Assembly: GCF_905397285.1 (NCBI RefSeq)
Contig: NZ_CAJPUX010000006.1
Location: forward strand, 248,001 to 312,000
Direction: 5' to 3'
Source of the DNA: Cupriavidus plantarum
GTDB taxonomy: Bacteria > Pseudomonadota > Gammaproteobacteria > Burkholderiales > Burkholderiaceae
Length of the DNA stretch: 64,000 nucleotides
The notes under the pieces are model-generated. The model searched no databases and was not told where the DNA came from. It saw nothing but the letters and a program-made list of their open reading frames with translations. Positions 24,379-33,121 of this stretch are shown in pieces (the stretch's first letter is position 1; every line of letters begins with the position of its first letter). Position numbers and translations under genes: made by a program.

Positions 24379-26406
24379 GTGGACACTCCACGGAGCGCCC
24401 CCTTGTCTGAACTTATCATCCATAGCCCCACTATTGCCGGCCGCGCACGGGAGCGCGCCGGCAACTGGAGCATCGGCACGCGCGTCGCGCTTGTCGTGCT
24501 CGTTGTCCAGGTCATCGCCTTCGGCGCGTTTTCGCTGGCCATCTCCGTTGCGAGCATGCGGCAGCTGGAAGCGCAGGCCCGCGATGCCATCACCGCGGAG
24601 AGCCAGACGCTGCGCGAGCTGGTGGCCCAGCTCGACGACACCATGCTGCAGGAAGCCGACCGCTTCATGCTCAGCTTCGCCGCGGTACTGCCCGGTCCCT
24701 ATACGGTGGATCCCTCGCAGACGATCGAGGTAGCCGGCAAGCCGACACCGGCGTTCCACAGCGGCGACCTGTTGCTGAACAACAGCGTCGAGGTGCCAGA
24801 CCGCTTCCTCGCCACCACCGGCGGCACCGTCTCCACGGTGTTCGCGCGGACGGGCGACGACTTCGTGCGAGTGACCACCTCGCTGAAGAAGCAGGGCGGC
24901 GAACGCGCCGTGGGCACGAATCTGGACCGTACGGGCGCCGCCTATGCCGCCGTCTCGGCGGGCCGTTCCTATCGCGCGCTGACGTGGCTGTTCGGCAAGC
25001 CGTACATGAGCAAATACGAGCCGGTCCGCGACGCGAGCGGCAAGATCGTCGGCGCGTTGTACGTCGGCGTGAACGTGGAGGCGGAACTGGCGTCGCTGAA
25101 GAACCGCATTCGCCGCAAGACGATCAACGGCACCGGCCACTTCATGCTGATCGATGCCAAGGCTGGCGCCGATCAGGGCAAGGTCATGGTGGACAAGCTC
25201 GGCAGCGAAGGCACGTCCATCCTCGACGCGAAGGATGCGGACGGTGCAACGTGGGTTCGCGACATGATCGCCGCGAAGGACGGCACGTTCACGCACACGA
25301 TCGCACTCGGCAGCCAGCCCGCCACCGAGCGCCTCACTGCCTTCGTGACGTACCCCGAATGGCAATGGATGATCGCGGGGTCCGTGCCGATGGCCACGCT
25401 GCGCGATGAGCTCGTTGCCAGCCGCAACCGCTTTCTGATCGGGGGCCTGCTGGCCGCGCTCGCGGTATCGGCCGCGTTCTGGTGGCTGCTGCGCCGGATG
25501 GTGAGCCAGCCGCTCGCTCATGCGGCGGAAGCGGCGTCGCGGCTCGCGGCCGGCGACCTGACCACGCGGCTGGACAGCGCGCGCGGCGACGAGATCGGCG
25601 AACTGATGCGCGCGATCGATGGCGTGGGTCAGGGCCTGACTGGCATCGTCGACAAGGTGCGCGCAAGCATCGGCGCGATTGCCGGCAGCACCAGCCAGAT
25701 CGCCAGCGGGAACGCGGATCTGTCGGCGCGCACGGCCGCGCAGGCGGGCAGCCTCGAACGCACGGTGGCGAGCCTCGAGCAGCTGACCACGACGGTGCAG
25801 CAGAATGCCGAGAACGCGCAGAACGCGGACGGCGCGGTAAGCAGCGCCGCCGAGGCGGCACGCGCGGGCGGCCAGACGGTGGGTCGTGTGGTGACGACGA
25901 TGGCGGATATCCACAAGAACGCCCAGCAGGTGGTGGACATCATCGGCATGATCGACGGCATCGCGTTCCAGACCAACATCCTCGCGCTCAATGCGGCCGT
26001 GGAAGCCGCGCGCGCGGGCGAGCATGGCCGCGGCTTCGCGGTGGTCGCGGGCGAAGTGCGCAGCCTCGCGCAGCGCAGCGCCAATGCCGCGGGCGAGATC
26101 AAGCAACTGATCGAACGCACGGTGACGGACCTGAAGTCGGGTAACGAGGCCGTTCAGCAGGCCGGCAGCGCGATCGACGACATGGTGCGCCGCGTGGAAG
26201 GCATCGCCACATTGATGGGCGAGATCAGCGTGGCGTCGCGCGAGCAATCACAGGGGCTGACGCAGATCAGCGGCGCGGTGGCCGAGATGGACATCACCAC
26301 GCAGCAGAACGCCGCGCTGGTGGAGGAAGCGGCCGCCGCGGCGGAAAGCCTGCACCATCAGGCGCAGGAACTACGGCAGGCGGTGGAGGTGTTCCGCCTG
26401 GCGTGA
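24379..26406 (+). CDS. Methyl-accepting chemotaxis protein with Cache sensor
   Basis: 675-residue chemoreceptor. First membrane segment at about 34-56, a periplasmic Cache-like domain (about 60-345; RALTWLFGKPYMSKYEPVRD and GALYVGVNVEAELASL are typical), second membrane segment at 351-371, HAMP at about 372-425, then the cytoplasmic signalling domain with the conserved tip IGMIDGIAFQTNILALNAA. The C-terminus lacks the NWETF-type CheR tether. The GTG at 24379 or the TTG at 24403 (after GGAG) may be the start. A weak flagellar-type promoter may lie at 24295-24321. The ligand is unknown. Confidence 0.92.
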   Translation: MDTPRSAPLSELIIHSPTIAGRARERAGNWSIGTRVALVVLVVQVIAFGAFSLAISVASMRQLEAQARDAITAESQTLRELVAQLDDTMLQEADRFMLSFAAVLPGPYTVDPSQTIEVAGKPTPAFHSGDLLLNNSVEVPDRFLATTGGTVSTVFARTGDDFVRVTTSLKKQGGERAVGTNLDRTGAAYAAVSAGRSYRALTWLFGKPYMSKYEPVRDASGKIVGALYVGVNVEAELASLKNRIRRKTINGTGHFMLIDAKAGADQGKVMVDKLGSEGTSILDAKDADGATWVRDMIAAKDGTFTHTIALGSQPATERLTAFVTYPEWQWMIAGSVPMATLRDELVASRNRFLIGGLLAALAVSAAFWWLLRRMVSQPLAHAAEAASRLAAGDLTTRLDSARGDEIGELMRAIDGVGQGLTGIVDKVRASIGAIAGSTSQIASGNADLSARTAAQAGSLERTVASLEQLTTTVQQNAENAQNADGAVSSAAEAARAGGQTVGRVVTTMADIHKNAQQVVDIIGMIDGIAFQTNILALNAAVEAARAGEHGRGFAVVAGEVRSLAQRSANAAGEIKQLIERTVTDLKSGNEAVQQAGSAIDDMVRRVEGIATLMGEISVASREQSQGLTQISGAVAEMDITTQQNAALVEEAAAAAESLHHQAQELRQAVEVFRLA

Positions 26407-26415
26407 ACGCAGCCG

Positions 26416-26982
26416 TCAGACGGCGGGCGGCGGCGCGGCCGCGTCCGTCGCCTGCGGCGCGGGCTGCGGCTTCAGACCCGGGAACAGGCGTTCCACGAGC
26501 ATCTCGATGGTCTGGTCGGCCGGCACGAGGTTGCTGAAGTTCAGGCCGCCCGAGCTGCGATTGGCGTTGTACACGGCCTTGCCCACGCGTTCACCGTTGC
26601 GATACACGGTGATGTCGGCGGAGTTCACGAAGGGCACCCAGTACGTCTGCTCCTGCACTACATACGTCACCGTGATGGGGCACGAAGCGATCGACGAATA
26701 TGGCGGCAGCATCTTCACTTCGAAGTTGCGCGCGCGCAGCGACGAGCGAAACGCGCTCAGGTACGCGTTGCCGTTGGCCGTATTGGCGATCACGCACAGC
26801 AGCGTACCGTCCGCGCCGATCACGCGCGAGCCGTCGATGCGATATTGCGGCACGCCCGACGGCGTCTGGAAGGCGAGCAGCGGATCCGACTGGTCGGGGC
26901 GGTCGACCGGCGTGACGGCCACATAGGTCGAGCAGGCGCTGAGGGTCAGGGCCAGCGCGGTAGCGAGAAGAGAGCGTTTCAT
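26416..26982 (-). CDS. Hypothetical lipoprotein
   Basis: 188-residue predicted lipoprotein. Signal MKRSLLATALALTLSAC, with lipidated Cys17. The body has YRIDGSRVIGADGTLLCVIAN, ITVTYVVQEQTYWVPFVNSADITVYRNGERVGKA split around its centre, and a Pro/Ala-rich C-terminus. It resembles small conserved proteobacterial lipoproteins of unknown role. It is convergent with the chemoreceptor (9 bp apart). I cannot assign a function. Confidence 0.65.
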   Translation of the reverse strand: MKRSLLATALALTLSACSTYVAVTPVDRPDQSDPLLAFQTPSGVPQYRIDGSRVIGADGTLLCVIANTANGNAYLSAFRSSLRARNFEVKMLPPYSSIASCPITVTYVVQEQTYWVPFVNSADITVYRNGERVGKAVYNANRSSGGLNFSNLVPADQTIEMLVERLFPGLKPQPAPQATDAAAPPPAV

Positions 26983-27153
26983 CGGGGTGTCCTGGCGGGT
27001 GTTCTGGAGCGTGTCGGCGCGGCCGAGCGCACCGCCGGCAGCATGCCCACTTACTCTAGGCGTAGCGCTCCCCTTTCAATCGCGCGAACAGAGGCCAAAA
27101 CCCCCGGCAAAGTCCCGCCGCCGGGAATCGCTTGCCCTAGTGCTCGACCCAGT

Positions 27154-27176
27154 GCCCGCCCTAGCGCCCGCCCTAG
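27154..27176. repeat. 12-bp tandem duplication over the stop codon of the OB-fold gene
   Basis: GCCCGCCCTAG occurs at 27154-27164 and 27166-27176, a 12-bp unit in two copies. The stop codon of the leftward gene (27173-27175) is inside the first unit it meets. Upstream in the plus sense CTTGCCCTAG (27131-27140) is a more diverged copy. Confidence 0.7.
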
Positions 27177-27751
27177 TTGGCGCCGCCGCGCAGCAGGCAG
27201 TCCGTGAGTAGCGGCGTATCGCCGTTCAGCAGCCCCGCCCCCGTGCATTCGACGGCCACCTTCTGGCCGCGCCGGACCATGGTCGCGCGCGCTTCCACTT
27301 CGCACGCGCGGGTGCCCGGGCCGCAGATCTGCCGTGGCAGCAGATTCGCGCGGACGACATGGCCGTAATCGTTGGTACGAATCTCGAGAAATACGTCGCT
27401 GCCTTCCCGGCGCACGCCGCTCGCGATGCCCTCGACGATGAAGTACTGGCCGCGATAGCGGTCGTCCGCCGCGCCGGTGTTGTCGCGGTAATCGTTCAGG
27501 ATGGCATCGGCCTGGTACTCAGGCAGCCGGTCGGCGGGCCGCGCGGGATCGATGCTGATGGGGTCGAGCGTGCCGTTGCGCGGGATGCCGCGCGGCAGGC
27601 TGGCGGGCGCGTCGGCGGGCACGGCAGCGTCGGTATCCGGGGCTACGGCCGGGGTGCTGTCATCGTTCTTCTCATTGCCGACAAACCACAGCATGCCGAG
27701 GACGACGACAGCGATGACGGCAATCAGGGTCTGGCGGACGCGACTCAACAT
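27173..27751 (-). CDS. Membrane-anchored OB-fold (tRNA_anti-like) protein
   Basis: 192-residue protein of unknown function. An N-terminal membrane anchor (TLIAVIAVVVLGMLWFVG) is followed by an Asp/Pro/Ala-rich linker to about residue 85. The C-terminal domain contains AILNDYRDNTGAADDRYRGQYFIVEGIASGV and KVAVECTGAGLLNGDTPLLTDC split over the end, a pattern of the tRNA_anti-like OB fold. Four Cys residues in the domain could form disulfides. The ATG at 27751 opens the anchor; the longer open frame to 27850 passes through a tandem repeat and is rejected. Confidence 0.65.
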   Translation of the reverse strand: MLSRVRQTLIAVIAVVVLGMLWFVGNEKNDDSTPAVAPDTDAAVPADAPASLPRGIPRNGTLDPISIDPARPADRLPEYQADAILNDYRDNTGAADDRYRGQYFIVEGIASGVRREGSDVFLEIRTNDYGHVVRANLLPRQICGPGTRACEVEARATMVRRGQKVAVECTGAGLLNGDTPLLTDCLLRGGAN

Positions 27752-27797
27752 CGGGAAAACCTGCTTGGGCGGAATGGCGAAGACCGCCAGTGTAAAC

Positions 27798-27840
27798 GGT
27801 TCCAGCGCGGTTCCAGCGCGGTTCCAGCGCGGTTCCAGCC
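27798..27840. repeat. 11-bp tandem repeat, about four copies
   Basis: GGTTCCAGCGC is repeated at 27798, 27809, 27820 and 27831 (last copy GGTTCCAGCC). It lies between the OB-fold gene start and the TetR stop. The copies are identical, so the array is recent or maintained. Confidence 0.85.
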
Positions 27841-27886
27841 GGGCGCCCATCGCGCGCGCCCGCGCCCGCGCGCCTTTACGCCCCTA

Positions 27887-27919
27887 AGCCGCACTCGAGC
27901 CGCACTCGAGCCGCACTCA
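27887..27919. repeat. 11-bp tandem repeat over the stop codon of a TetR gene
   Basis: AGCCGCACTCG at 27887-27897 and 27898-27908, then AGCCGCACTCA at 27909-27919. The last base change makes the TCA (27917-27919) that is the stop codon of the leftward TetR gene. Confidence 0.8.
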
Positions 27920-28513
27920 AGCCGGCGCGTCTGCCCCCGGCAGGTGGGCCCGCGCCGCGGCCAGCACCTCGTTGGAGAGCGCATGCCCTCGCGTGGCGCG
28001 TGCGAGCACCAGCGCGCCAACGAGCATCGCCATCTGGGCGAGGGCATCGGTATGCCGCTGGCCCGGGTCCTCGGCAGGCTGAACCTCCTCCAGCAGCGCC
28101 AGCTGCGCCGTGAAGCCCTCGACGAAGGCTTCGTGCACAGGCTTGTCGTCGGCCTCGCGGGCCACGTCGTTGGCCAGCGCGGCAATCGGGCAGCCTGTCC
28201 CCATGGCGTTGCGGCTGCGAGCGGAAAGGTAGCTGTCGATCAGCGTCGTGAGCGCGGTGGCGCGGTCCGGCGCGCTGTCGATGCGCTTGCGCCACCGGTC
28301 GGTCGATTCCTCGAACGCGCGCGCGCATGCGATGGCGGCGAGCGCATCCTTCGACGCGAAATGCCCATAGAAGCCGCCGTGCGTGAGGCCGGCCGCCGAC
28401 ATCAGATCCGACACGCTGACGCCGTGGAAGCCCTGCTCGCGGAACAGGCGGGCGGACACCTGTTCGATATTGGCACGGTTCTGCTCCGCTTCCGCCTTCG
28501 ATACCCGTGGCAT
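27917..28513 (-). CDS. TetR-family regulator
   Basis: 198-residue regulator. DNA-binding part: IEQVSARLFREQGFHGVSV to AAGLTHGGFYGHFASKDAL (about residues 16-56), the TetR subgroup with the GGFYxHFxSK core. The ligand domain has GCPIAALANDVARE, typical of a group that controls reductases and hydrolases. It is divergent from the first ketopantoate-reductase-like gene across 129 bp and may control it. The stop codon is inside a tandem repeat. Confidence 0.85.
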   Translation of the reverse strand: MPRVSKAEAEQNRANIEQVSARLFREQGFHGVSVSDLMSAAGLTHGGFYGHFASKDALAAIACARAFEESTDRWRKRIDSAPDRATALTTLIDSYLSARSRNAMGTGCPIAALANDVAREADDKPVHEAFVEGFTAQLALLEEVQPAEDPGQRHTDALAQMAMLVGALVLARATRGHALSNEVLAAARAHLPGADAPA

Positions 28514-28642
28514 CTGGTCACTCCTGCTTCAAACCTGAATGGCCCGATGGTCGGCGCTCACGGTCCCGATGTCAATGCGCCCTGTATAGAAGTTGATCAT
28601 CATGTATTATTTCCACGATCCCATATCGAGGAGACGGACATC

Positions 28643-29578
28643 ATGAAAATTCTGGTTTTGGGCGCGGGCGCCATCGGCGGCTATTACGGTGCACGCCTGA
28701 TCGAAGCGGGCGCCGACGTCACGTTCCTCGTCCGGCCCGGACGCGCTGCGCGGCTGGCGGCGGACGGCCTCGTGGTGCGCAGCGAGCTTGGCGAGTTCCG
28801 GCAGCCCGTGCGTTGCGTGGACGATGCAGGCGTACGCGCATCCGATGTGGCCTATGACCTCGTACTGCTCGCCTGCAAGGGCTACGACCTCGCCTCCGCG
28901 ATGGAGGCCATCGCGCCCGCGATTGGCCCGCGGACGCGCATCCTGCCGTTCCTCAATGGCGTCTCCGTGTACGAGCGGCTGGACGCGCGCTTCGGCCGCG
29001 CGCACGTGATGGGCGGCGTATCGCAGATCGCGACCATGCTCGATAGCGACGGATCGATCGTGCATTACGGCAAACTCGACATCGTGATCGTCGGCGCCCG
29101 CGACGCCGCGCAGCAGGATGCGGCCGAGGCATTCCACGCGCTCATTCGTACCACGCCGGGCACGCGCAGCCTCTCCGACAACATCGGGCAGGCGCTGTGG
29201 AACAAATGGATCCATATCGCGACGGCCGCGCTGATGACCTGCCTCATGCGCGGCACCGTCGGGGATATCGCCCGCACGCAGGATGGCAAGGCGTTGATGC
29301 GCCGCGCGATGACGGAGAGCCTTGCCGTGGCCGAAGCCGAGGGCTTCCCGATTCCCGCGGCGGTGGTGGCGCAGATGGAGGCACGGCTGCTCGACGAGAA
29401 CCTCGACTGGATGGCCTCGATGGCGCGCGATATCGCCAATGGCGCGCCGCGGCTCGAAGCGGATGACGTGGTCGGCGACCTCGTGCGCCGCGCGGTGGGC
29501 TTCGGTCAGGACGCGCCGATCGCGCAGGCGGCGTATTGCCATCTGCAGGTGTACGAGGCGCACCAGCGCCAGCAATAA
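28643..29578 (+). CDS. Ketopantoate-reductase family oxidoreductase, copy 1
   Basis: 311-residue NADPH-dependent reductase of the ApbA/PanE family. Rossmann motif VLGAGAIGGYYGARL at the start, ACKGYDLASAM near 81, and NKWIHIATAALMTCLMRG near 188 with the catalytic Lys. The ATG at 28643 follows GAGGAGACGG. A second family member lies 51 bp downstream with about the same length, so these are tandem relatives rather than the house-keeping panE alone. The substrate could be a 2-oxo acid other than ketopantoate. Confidence 0.85.
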   Translation: MKILVLGAGAIGGYYGARLIEAGADVTFLVRPGRAARLAADGLVVRSELGEFRQPVRCVDDAGVRASDVAYDLVLLACKGYDLASAMEAIAPAIGPRTRILPFLNGVSVYERLDARFGRAHVMGGVSQIATMLDSDGSIVHYGKLDIVIVGARDAAQQDAAEAFHALIRTTPGTRSLSDNIGQALWNKWIHIATAALMTCLMRGTVGDIARTQDGKALMRRAMTESLAVAEAEGFPIPAAVVAQMEARLLDENLDWMASMARDIANGAPRLEADDVVGDLVRRAVGFGQDAPIAQAAYCHLQVYEAHQRQQ

Positions 29579-29629
29579 GCGCGGCGGCGCAGTATAGTCT
29601 CCCCACACCAGACACTGTGGAGAGACACC

Positions 29630-30574
29630 ATGAAGATTGCGGTGATCGGCGCCGGCGGCGTGGGCGGGTTTTTCGGGGCGAAACTGGCCGCCGCCGGATG
29701 CGACGTGACGTTTGTCGCGCGCGGCAACCATCTGCGCGCCATGCGCGACCATGGCCTGCGTATCCAGAGCGCGCGTGGTGCGGGGGGCGCGGGCGGCGAC
29801 GATCTGCATCTGCGTGATGTGCGCGCTGTGGAGGACGTTAGCCAGATACCGCAAGCCGACCTGATCATGATCGCGGTCAAGCTTTGGGACACCGAGGCGC
29901 TGGCGCCGACCCTCAGGCGGCTGGTGGATGGCGGCGCGGCGGTGGTGTCCTTCCAGAACGGCGTGCACAAGGACGAGATCCTGCGCCGGCACCTGCCCGC
30001 GGAAGCGATCTTCGGCGGTGTGAGCTACATCGCGTCGGTGATTGCCGAGCCCGGCATCGTCGAATACAAGGGCGCGATGCAGCGCCTCGTGTTCGGCGAG
30101 TTCGACCGCAGCCAGAGCCCGCGCGTGAAGGCGTTCCATGCGGCGTGCGTGAAGGCGGGCTTTCAGGCGGACATCAGCGAAGACATCACGCGCGCGATCT
30201 GGGAAAAGTTTGTGTTCCTGGTCGGCCTGTCGGGCACGACGTCGAGCATGCGCCAGCCCATCGGTCCAATCCGCGCGAATGCGCAGACGCGCGCATTCCT
30301 CCACGACGTCATGCGCGAGGTCGTCGCGGTGGGCCGCGCGAAGGGCGTTGCCCTGGCCGAATCGTTTGCCGACGACCGTCTTGCCTTCGCGGACACCTTG
30401 CCACCGGACATGACGTCGTCCATGCACCACGACCTCCAGCGCGGCAACCGTCTGGAAGTACCGTGGCTCAGCGGTGGCGTGGCCGCCTATGGCAGCGAGC
30501 TAGGCGTGCCCACGCCATGCAATCGCGCGATCGCGGATGTGCTGGCGTTGTATGCGGAGGGCAAGCGGGGCTAA
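29630..30574 (+). CDS. Ketopantoate-reductase family oxidoreductase, copy 2
   Basis: 314-residue member of the same family. Rossmann motif VIGAGGVGGFFGAKLAAAG, then DLIMIAVKLWDTE, QNGVHKDEIL, WEKFVFLVGLSGTTSSMRQPIG with the catalytic Lys, and HHDLQRGNRLEVPWLSGGV, the usual C-terminal Asn/Glu site. A possible -10 TATAGT lies at 29593-29598, so it may have its own promoter. It shares clear but limited similarity with copy 1, so the pair is not a recent duplication. Ends 16 bp from the convergent mnmE stop. Confidence 0.87.
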   Translation: MKIAVIGAGGVGGFFGAKLAAAGCDVTFVARGNHLRAMRDHGLRIQSARGAGGAGGDDLHLRDVRAVEDVSQIPQADLIMIAVKLWDTEALAPTLRRLVDGGAAVVSFQNGVHKDEILRRHLPAEAIFGGVSYIASVIAEPGIVEYKGAMQRLVFGEFDRSQSPRVKAFHAACVKAGFQADISEDITRAIWEKFVFLVGLSGTTSSMRQPIGPIRANAQTRAFLHDVMREVVAVGRAKGVALAESFADDRLAFADTLPPDMTSSMHHDLQRGNRLEVPWLSGGVAAYGSELGVPTPCNRAIADVLALYAEGKRG

Positions 30575-30590
30575 GGCACGCCGTAGCCAC

Positions 30591-32018
30591 TCACTTCCCA
30601 ATACAAAATCGCGTAAAAATCGTCCCGAGCAGGTCGTCGCTCGTAAACTCGCCCGTGATGCTGTTCAGGTGTTCCTGCGCGAGCCGCAGTTCCTCCGCGA
30701 ACAGGTCCAGCGCCTGCGCCTGCTGGTCCGCCCGTTCGGCCGCGCAGTCGAGGTGCGACTGGGCGCAGCGCAACGCGGTGAGGTGACGCTCGCGGGCGAG
30801 GAAGGTGCCCTCGCTGCCCGACTGCCAGCCGACGATGCGCAGCAGCTCGCGGCGCATGAGGTCGATGCCCGCGCCCGTGCGCGCGGAGATCCAGATTTCC
30901 GTGGGATTGGGGCCGTTCGCGGCCACCACATGCGGACGGTTGCCGCCGAACATCGTGTCGCTGGCCGCCGGCGCCGTGTCGATCTTGTTGACGACGCGCA
31001 CGATCGGCGAACCCGGCGGCAGGTGGCCGCTGAGCCGGTCGTCGATCGCATCGTCGATCTCGGACAGGCCGTTCTCCAGATAGTCCGTCGCGTCGACGAG
31101 ATGCAGCACGACGTCCGCGCGTCCGATCGCTTCCCACGTGCGCTCGATGCCGATGCGCTCGACCTCGTCCGCCGCGTCCTCGCGCAGACCCGCGGTGTCG
31201 ATGATATGGAGCGGGATGCCTTCGATCTGAATGGTCTCCCGCACGCGATCGCGCGTAGTCCCCGCAATGGGCGTCACGATCGCGAGCTCCGCGCCCGCCA
31301 GCGCGTTGAGCAGCGACGACTTGCCGACGTTCGGCTGACCCGCGAGTACCACCGACAATCCTTCGCGCAGCAATGCGCCCTGCTTCGCCTGCTTGAGCAC
31401 GCCCTTCAGCGATTCGCGAATCGCCGCGAGCTGACCGCGCGCGTCCGAGGCTTCGAGGAAGTCGATTTCCTCTTCCGGGAAATCGAGCGTGGCCTCCACG
31501 AGCATGCGCAGGTGAATGACTTTCTCCACGAGCGTGTGGATCGCCTGCGAGAACACGCCCTCCATCGAGCGCGCCGCCGATCTTGCAGCGGCCTCCGTGC
31601 TCGCCTCGATCAGGTCCGCGACGGCTTCCGCCTGCGCGAGGTCGAGCTTGTCGTTGAGAAATGCGCGGCGCGTGAACTCGCCGGGCTCTGCAAGCCGCAG
31701 GCCGATATCGCGTCCCGCCTCGAGGCACCGCGCGAGCAGCATCTGCATGACCACGGGGCCGCCATGGCCCTGCAGTTCGAGCACCTCTTCGCCCGTATAG
31801 GAATGCGGCGCGGGGAAGTACAGCGCGAGGCCATGATCGATGACACCGCCGCGCGCGTCGAGGAACGGCAGATACGTGGCATGGCGCGGCTTGAGCGTCT
31901 GGCCGCAAACCGCGCGCGCGATGGACACGACATCCGGGCCGGACACGCGCACGACACCGATACCGCCGCGTCCGGGCGCGGTGGCGATGGCGGCAATGGG
32001 AAGCAGAGGAGCAGTCAT
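30591..32018 (-). CDS. mnmE: tRNA modification GTPase MnmE
   Basis: 475-residue GTPase that, with MnmG, modifies U34 in tRNA wobble positions. N-terminal tetrahydrofolate-binding domain (AIATAPGRGGIGVVRVSG to about residue 120), helical domain, then the GTPase with G1 GQPNVGKSSLLN, TTRDRVRE, DTAG and NKID. The C-terminus ends FCIGK, the conserved catalytic Cys motif. Full length. It normally follows yidC near the origin; here two genes lie between them. Confidence 0.98.
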   Translation of the reverse strand: MTAPLLPIAAIATAPGRGGIGVVRVSGPDVVSIARAVCGQTLKPRHATYLPFLDARGGVIDHGLALYFPAPHSYTGEEVLELQGHGGPVVMQMLLARCLEAGRDIGLRLAEPGEFTRRAFLNDKLDLAQAEAVADLIEASTEAAARSAARSMEGVFSQAIHTLVEKVIHLRMLVEATLDFPEEEIDFLEASDARGQLAAIRESLKGVLKQAKQGALLREGLSVVLAGQPNVGKSSLLNALAGAELAIVTPIAGTTRDRVRETIQIEGIPLHIIDTAGLREDAADEVERIGIERTWEAIGRADVVLHLVDATDYLENGLSEIDDAIDDRLSGHLPPGSPIVRVVNKIDTAPAASDTMFGGNRPHVVAANGPNPTEIWISARTGAGIDLMRRELLRIVGWQSGSEGTFLARERHLTALRCAQSHLDCAAERADQQAQALDLFAEELRLAQEHLNSITGEFTSDDLLGTIFTRFCIGK

Positions 32019-32073
32019 GGGCCGTATTTTCGCAGATCGTCCGGGTGCGGGTCAGGCGGTCGCCGAACTATGA

Positions 32074-32106
32074 TGAGTCAGTCGTGAGGCGGTCGTGAGG
32101 CAGTCG
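32074..32106. repeat. 11-bp tandem repeat downstream of the CHAD gene
   Basis: TGAGTCAGTCG (32074-32084), TGAGGCGGTCG (32085-32095) and TGAGGCAGTCG (32096-32106). On the minus strand the units begin CGACTG, which echoes the last codons and stop of the CHAD gene (AGCGACTGA, stop at 32140-32142). Confidence 0.7.
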
Positions 32107-32139
32107 CCACGCGTTCCTCCGGCGCGTGCCGGGCAGTAT

Positions 32140-32967
32140 TCAGTCGCTGACCAGGCACGCGCAGAGCAGTCGTCGCGCCACGGCATCGTCGACCACCGCG
32201 CCGAGCGCGGTCTGCCGGCGCACGAGCTTCTTGTGCAGCCGCTTGCGGAGCTTCGATGGCAGCACGTCCGCCAGCGCCTCGATCGCGTAACGCAGTCGCT
32301 TATTGCCGATGCGCAGGCGATGCACATGTTCGGTCTTGCCATCGCGCGCGGCCCGCGCAAGCGCGCGCACGCGGCGGCGCGCCTTGCGTACCCGGCGCTG
32401 CGCAAACGCATCGAGGCGCTCGGCCGCGTCGGCGTTACCCGCACTGCGCGATAGGGCCGCATGTCTCGCCATATGCCGCGCCATATGCCGCACGTCCTGC
32501 TCAAGCGTACCGAGCCGTGCACGCATGTCACGTGACAATTTCGTCATCATGTCCGCATGCGCCGCCTCGCGCCGCGCCCGCGCGGACGCGCGCAACGCCA
32601 TCAGTACCGGATGGCCCGGCTCGCGCGCGAGCGCGGGCTCCAGCGTCTCGGCAAGGAATACGTCCCAGTCGCGCGTCTCGCCGCAGGCTTCGGCGGTATC
32701 GCGCAGCACCGTCTTCCAGCGCGTCGCCGTGCCATCGGAGAGGACCGGCTGAAACGCCCACAAGATCGCGCGCAGATGCCGCACGCCCACGCGCAGCTCG
32801 TGGATGGCCTCGACGTCCTCGGCAGAAGCCGATCCGTCGAGCACCGCGTCGACGCGCGCCAGCACCGTGCATAGCCCCGCATCGGCCAGCGACACGAAGG
32901 CGGCCGACGGCGTCATCTTGCGTCGGAGACCGCGTCGCGAACGACGGGATCGTTTGCGCTCCGCCAT
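32140..32967 (-). CDS. CHAD-domain protein
   Basis: 275-residue protein with a CHAD domain, a helical bundle with conserved His and basic residues that binds polyphosphate. Seen: AEDVEAIHELRVGVRHLRAILWAF near residues 49-72 and HVHRLRIGNKRLRYAIEAL near 205-225, the two hallmark His/Arg helices, with long Arg/Ala-rich helices between. The start MAERKRSRRSRRG is very basic. No CYTH domain is fused. The ATG at 32967 is chosen because the frame before it (to 33297) overlaps the next gene and is not protein-like. A role in polyphosphate binding is inferred from the family. Confidence 0.85.
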   Translation of the reverse strand: MAERKRSRRSRRGLRRKMTPSAAFVSLADAGLCTVLARVDAVLDGSASAEDVEAIHELRVGVRHLRAILWAFQPVLSDGTATRWKTVLRDTAEACGETRDWDVFLAETLEPALAREPGHPVLMALRASARARREAAHADMMTKLSRDMRARLGTLEQDVRHMARHMARHAALSRSAGNADAAERLDAFAQRRVRKARRRVRALARAARDGKTEHVHRLRIGNKRLRYAIEALADVLPSKLRKRLHKKLVRRQTALGAVVDDAVARRLLCACLVSD

Positions 32968-33080
32968 GGTGAAAATGTCGTCGGACTGGTCGTCTGACGC
33001 GGGTGGGAGACGATTCCAGTGTAGGCGATCGGGCACGTGCCCGCAGTACACGAGCCGCCTGTTGCGACGCGACATGCGCC

Positions 33081-33120
33081 GGGTTGCGCGGGTTTTGCGT
33101 GGGTTTGCGCGGGTTTGCGC
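33081..33120. repeat. 10-bp imperfect tandem repeat beside the tam stop
   Basis: GGGTTGCGC, GGGTTTTGCGT, GGGTTTGCGC, GGGTTTGCGC lie head to tail from 33081 to 33120. The stop of the leftward tam gene is 33122-33124, so the array begins right after it. Confidence 0.7.
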
Positions 33121-33121
33121 C

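Noticed and set aside
24283..26247. 654-codon minus-strand frame across the chemoreceptor gene
   Set aside because: Its composition is Arg/His/Ala-rich without motifs; the plus strand has clear Cache, HAMP and signalling domains.
27359..28642. Open plus-strand frame leading into ketopantoate-reductase copy 1
   Set aside because: It crosses the opposite-strand OB-fold and TetR genes; the Rossmann start and ribosome site are at 28643.
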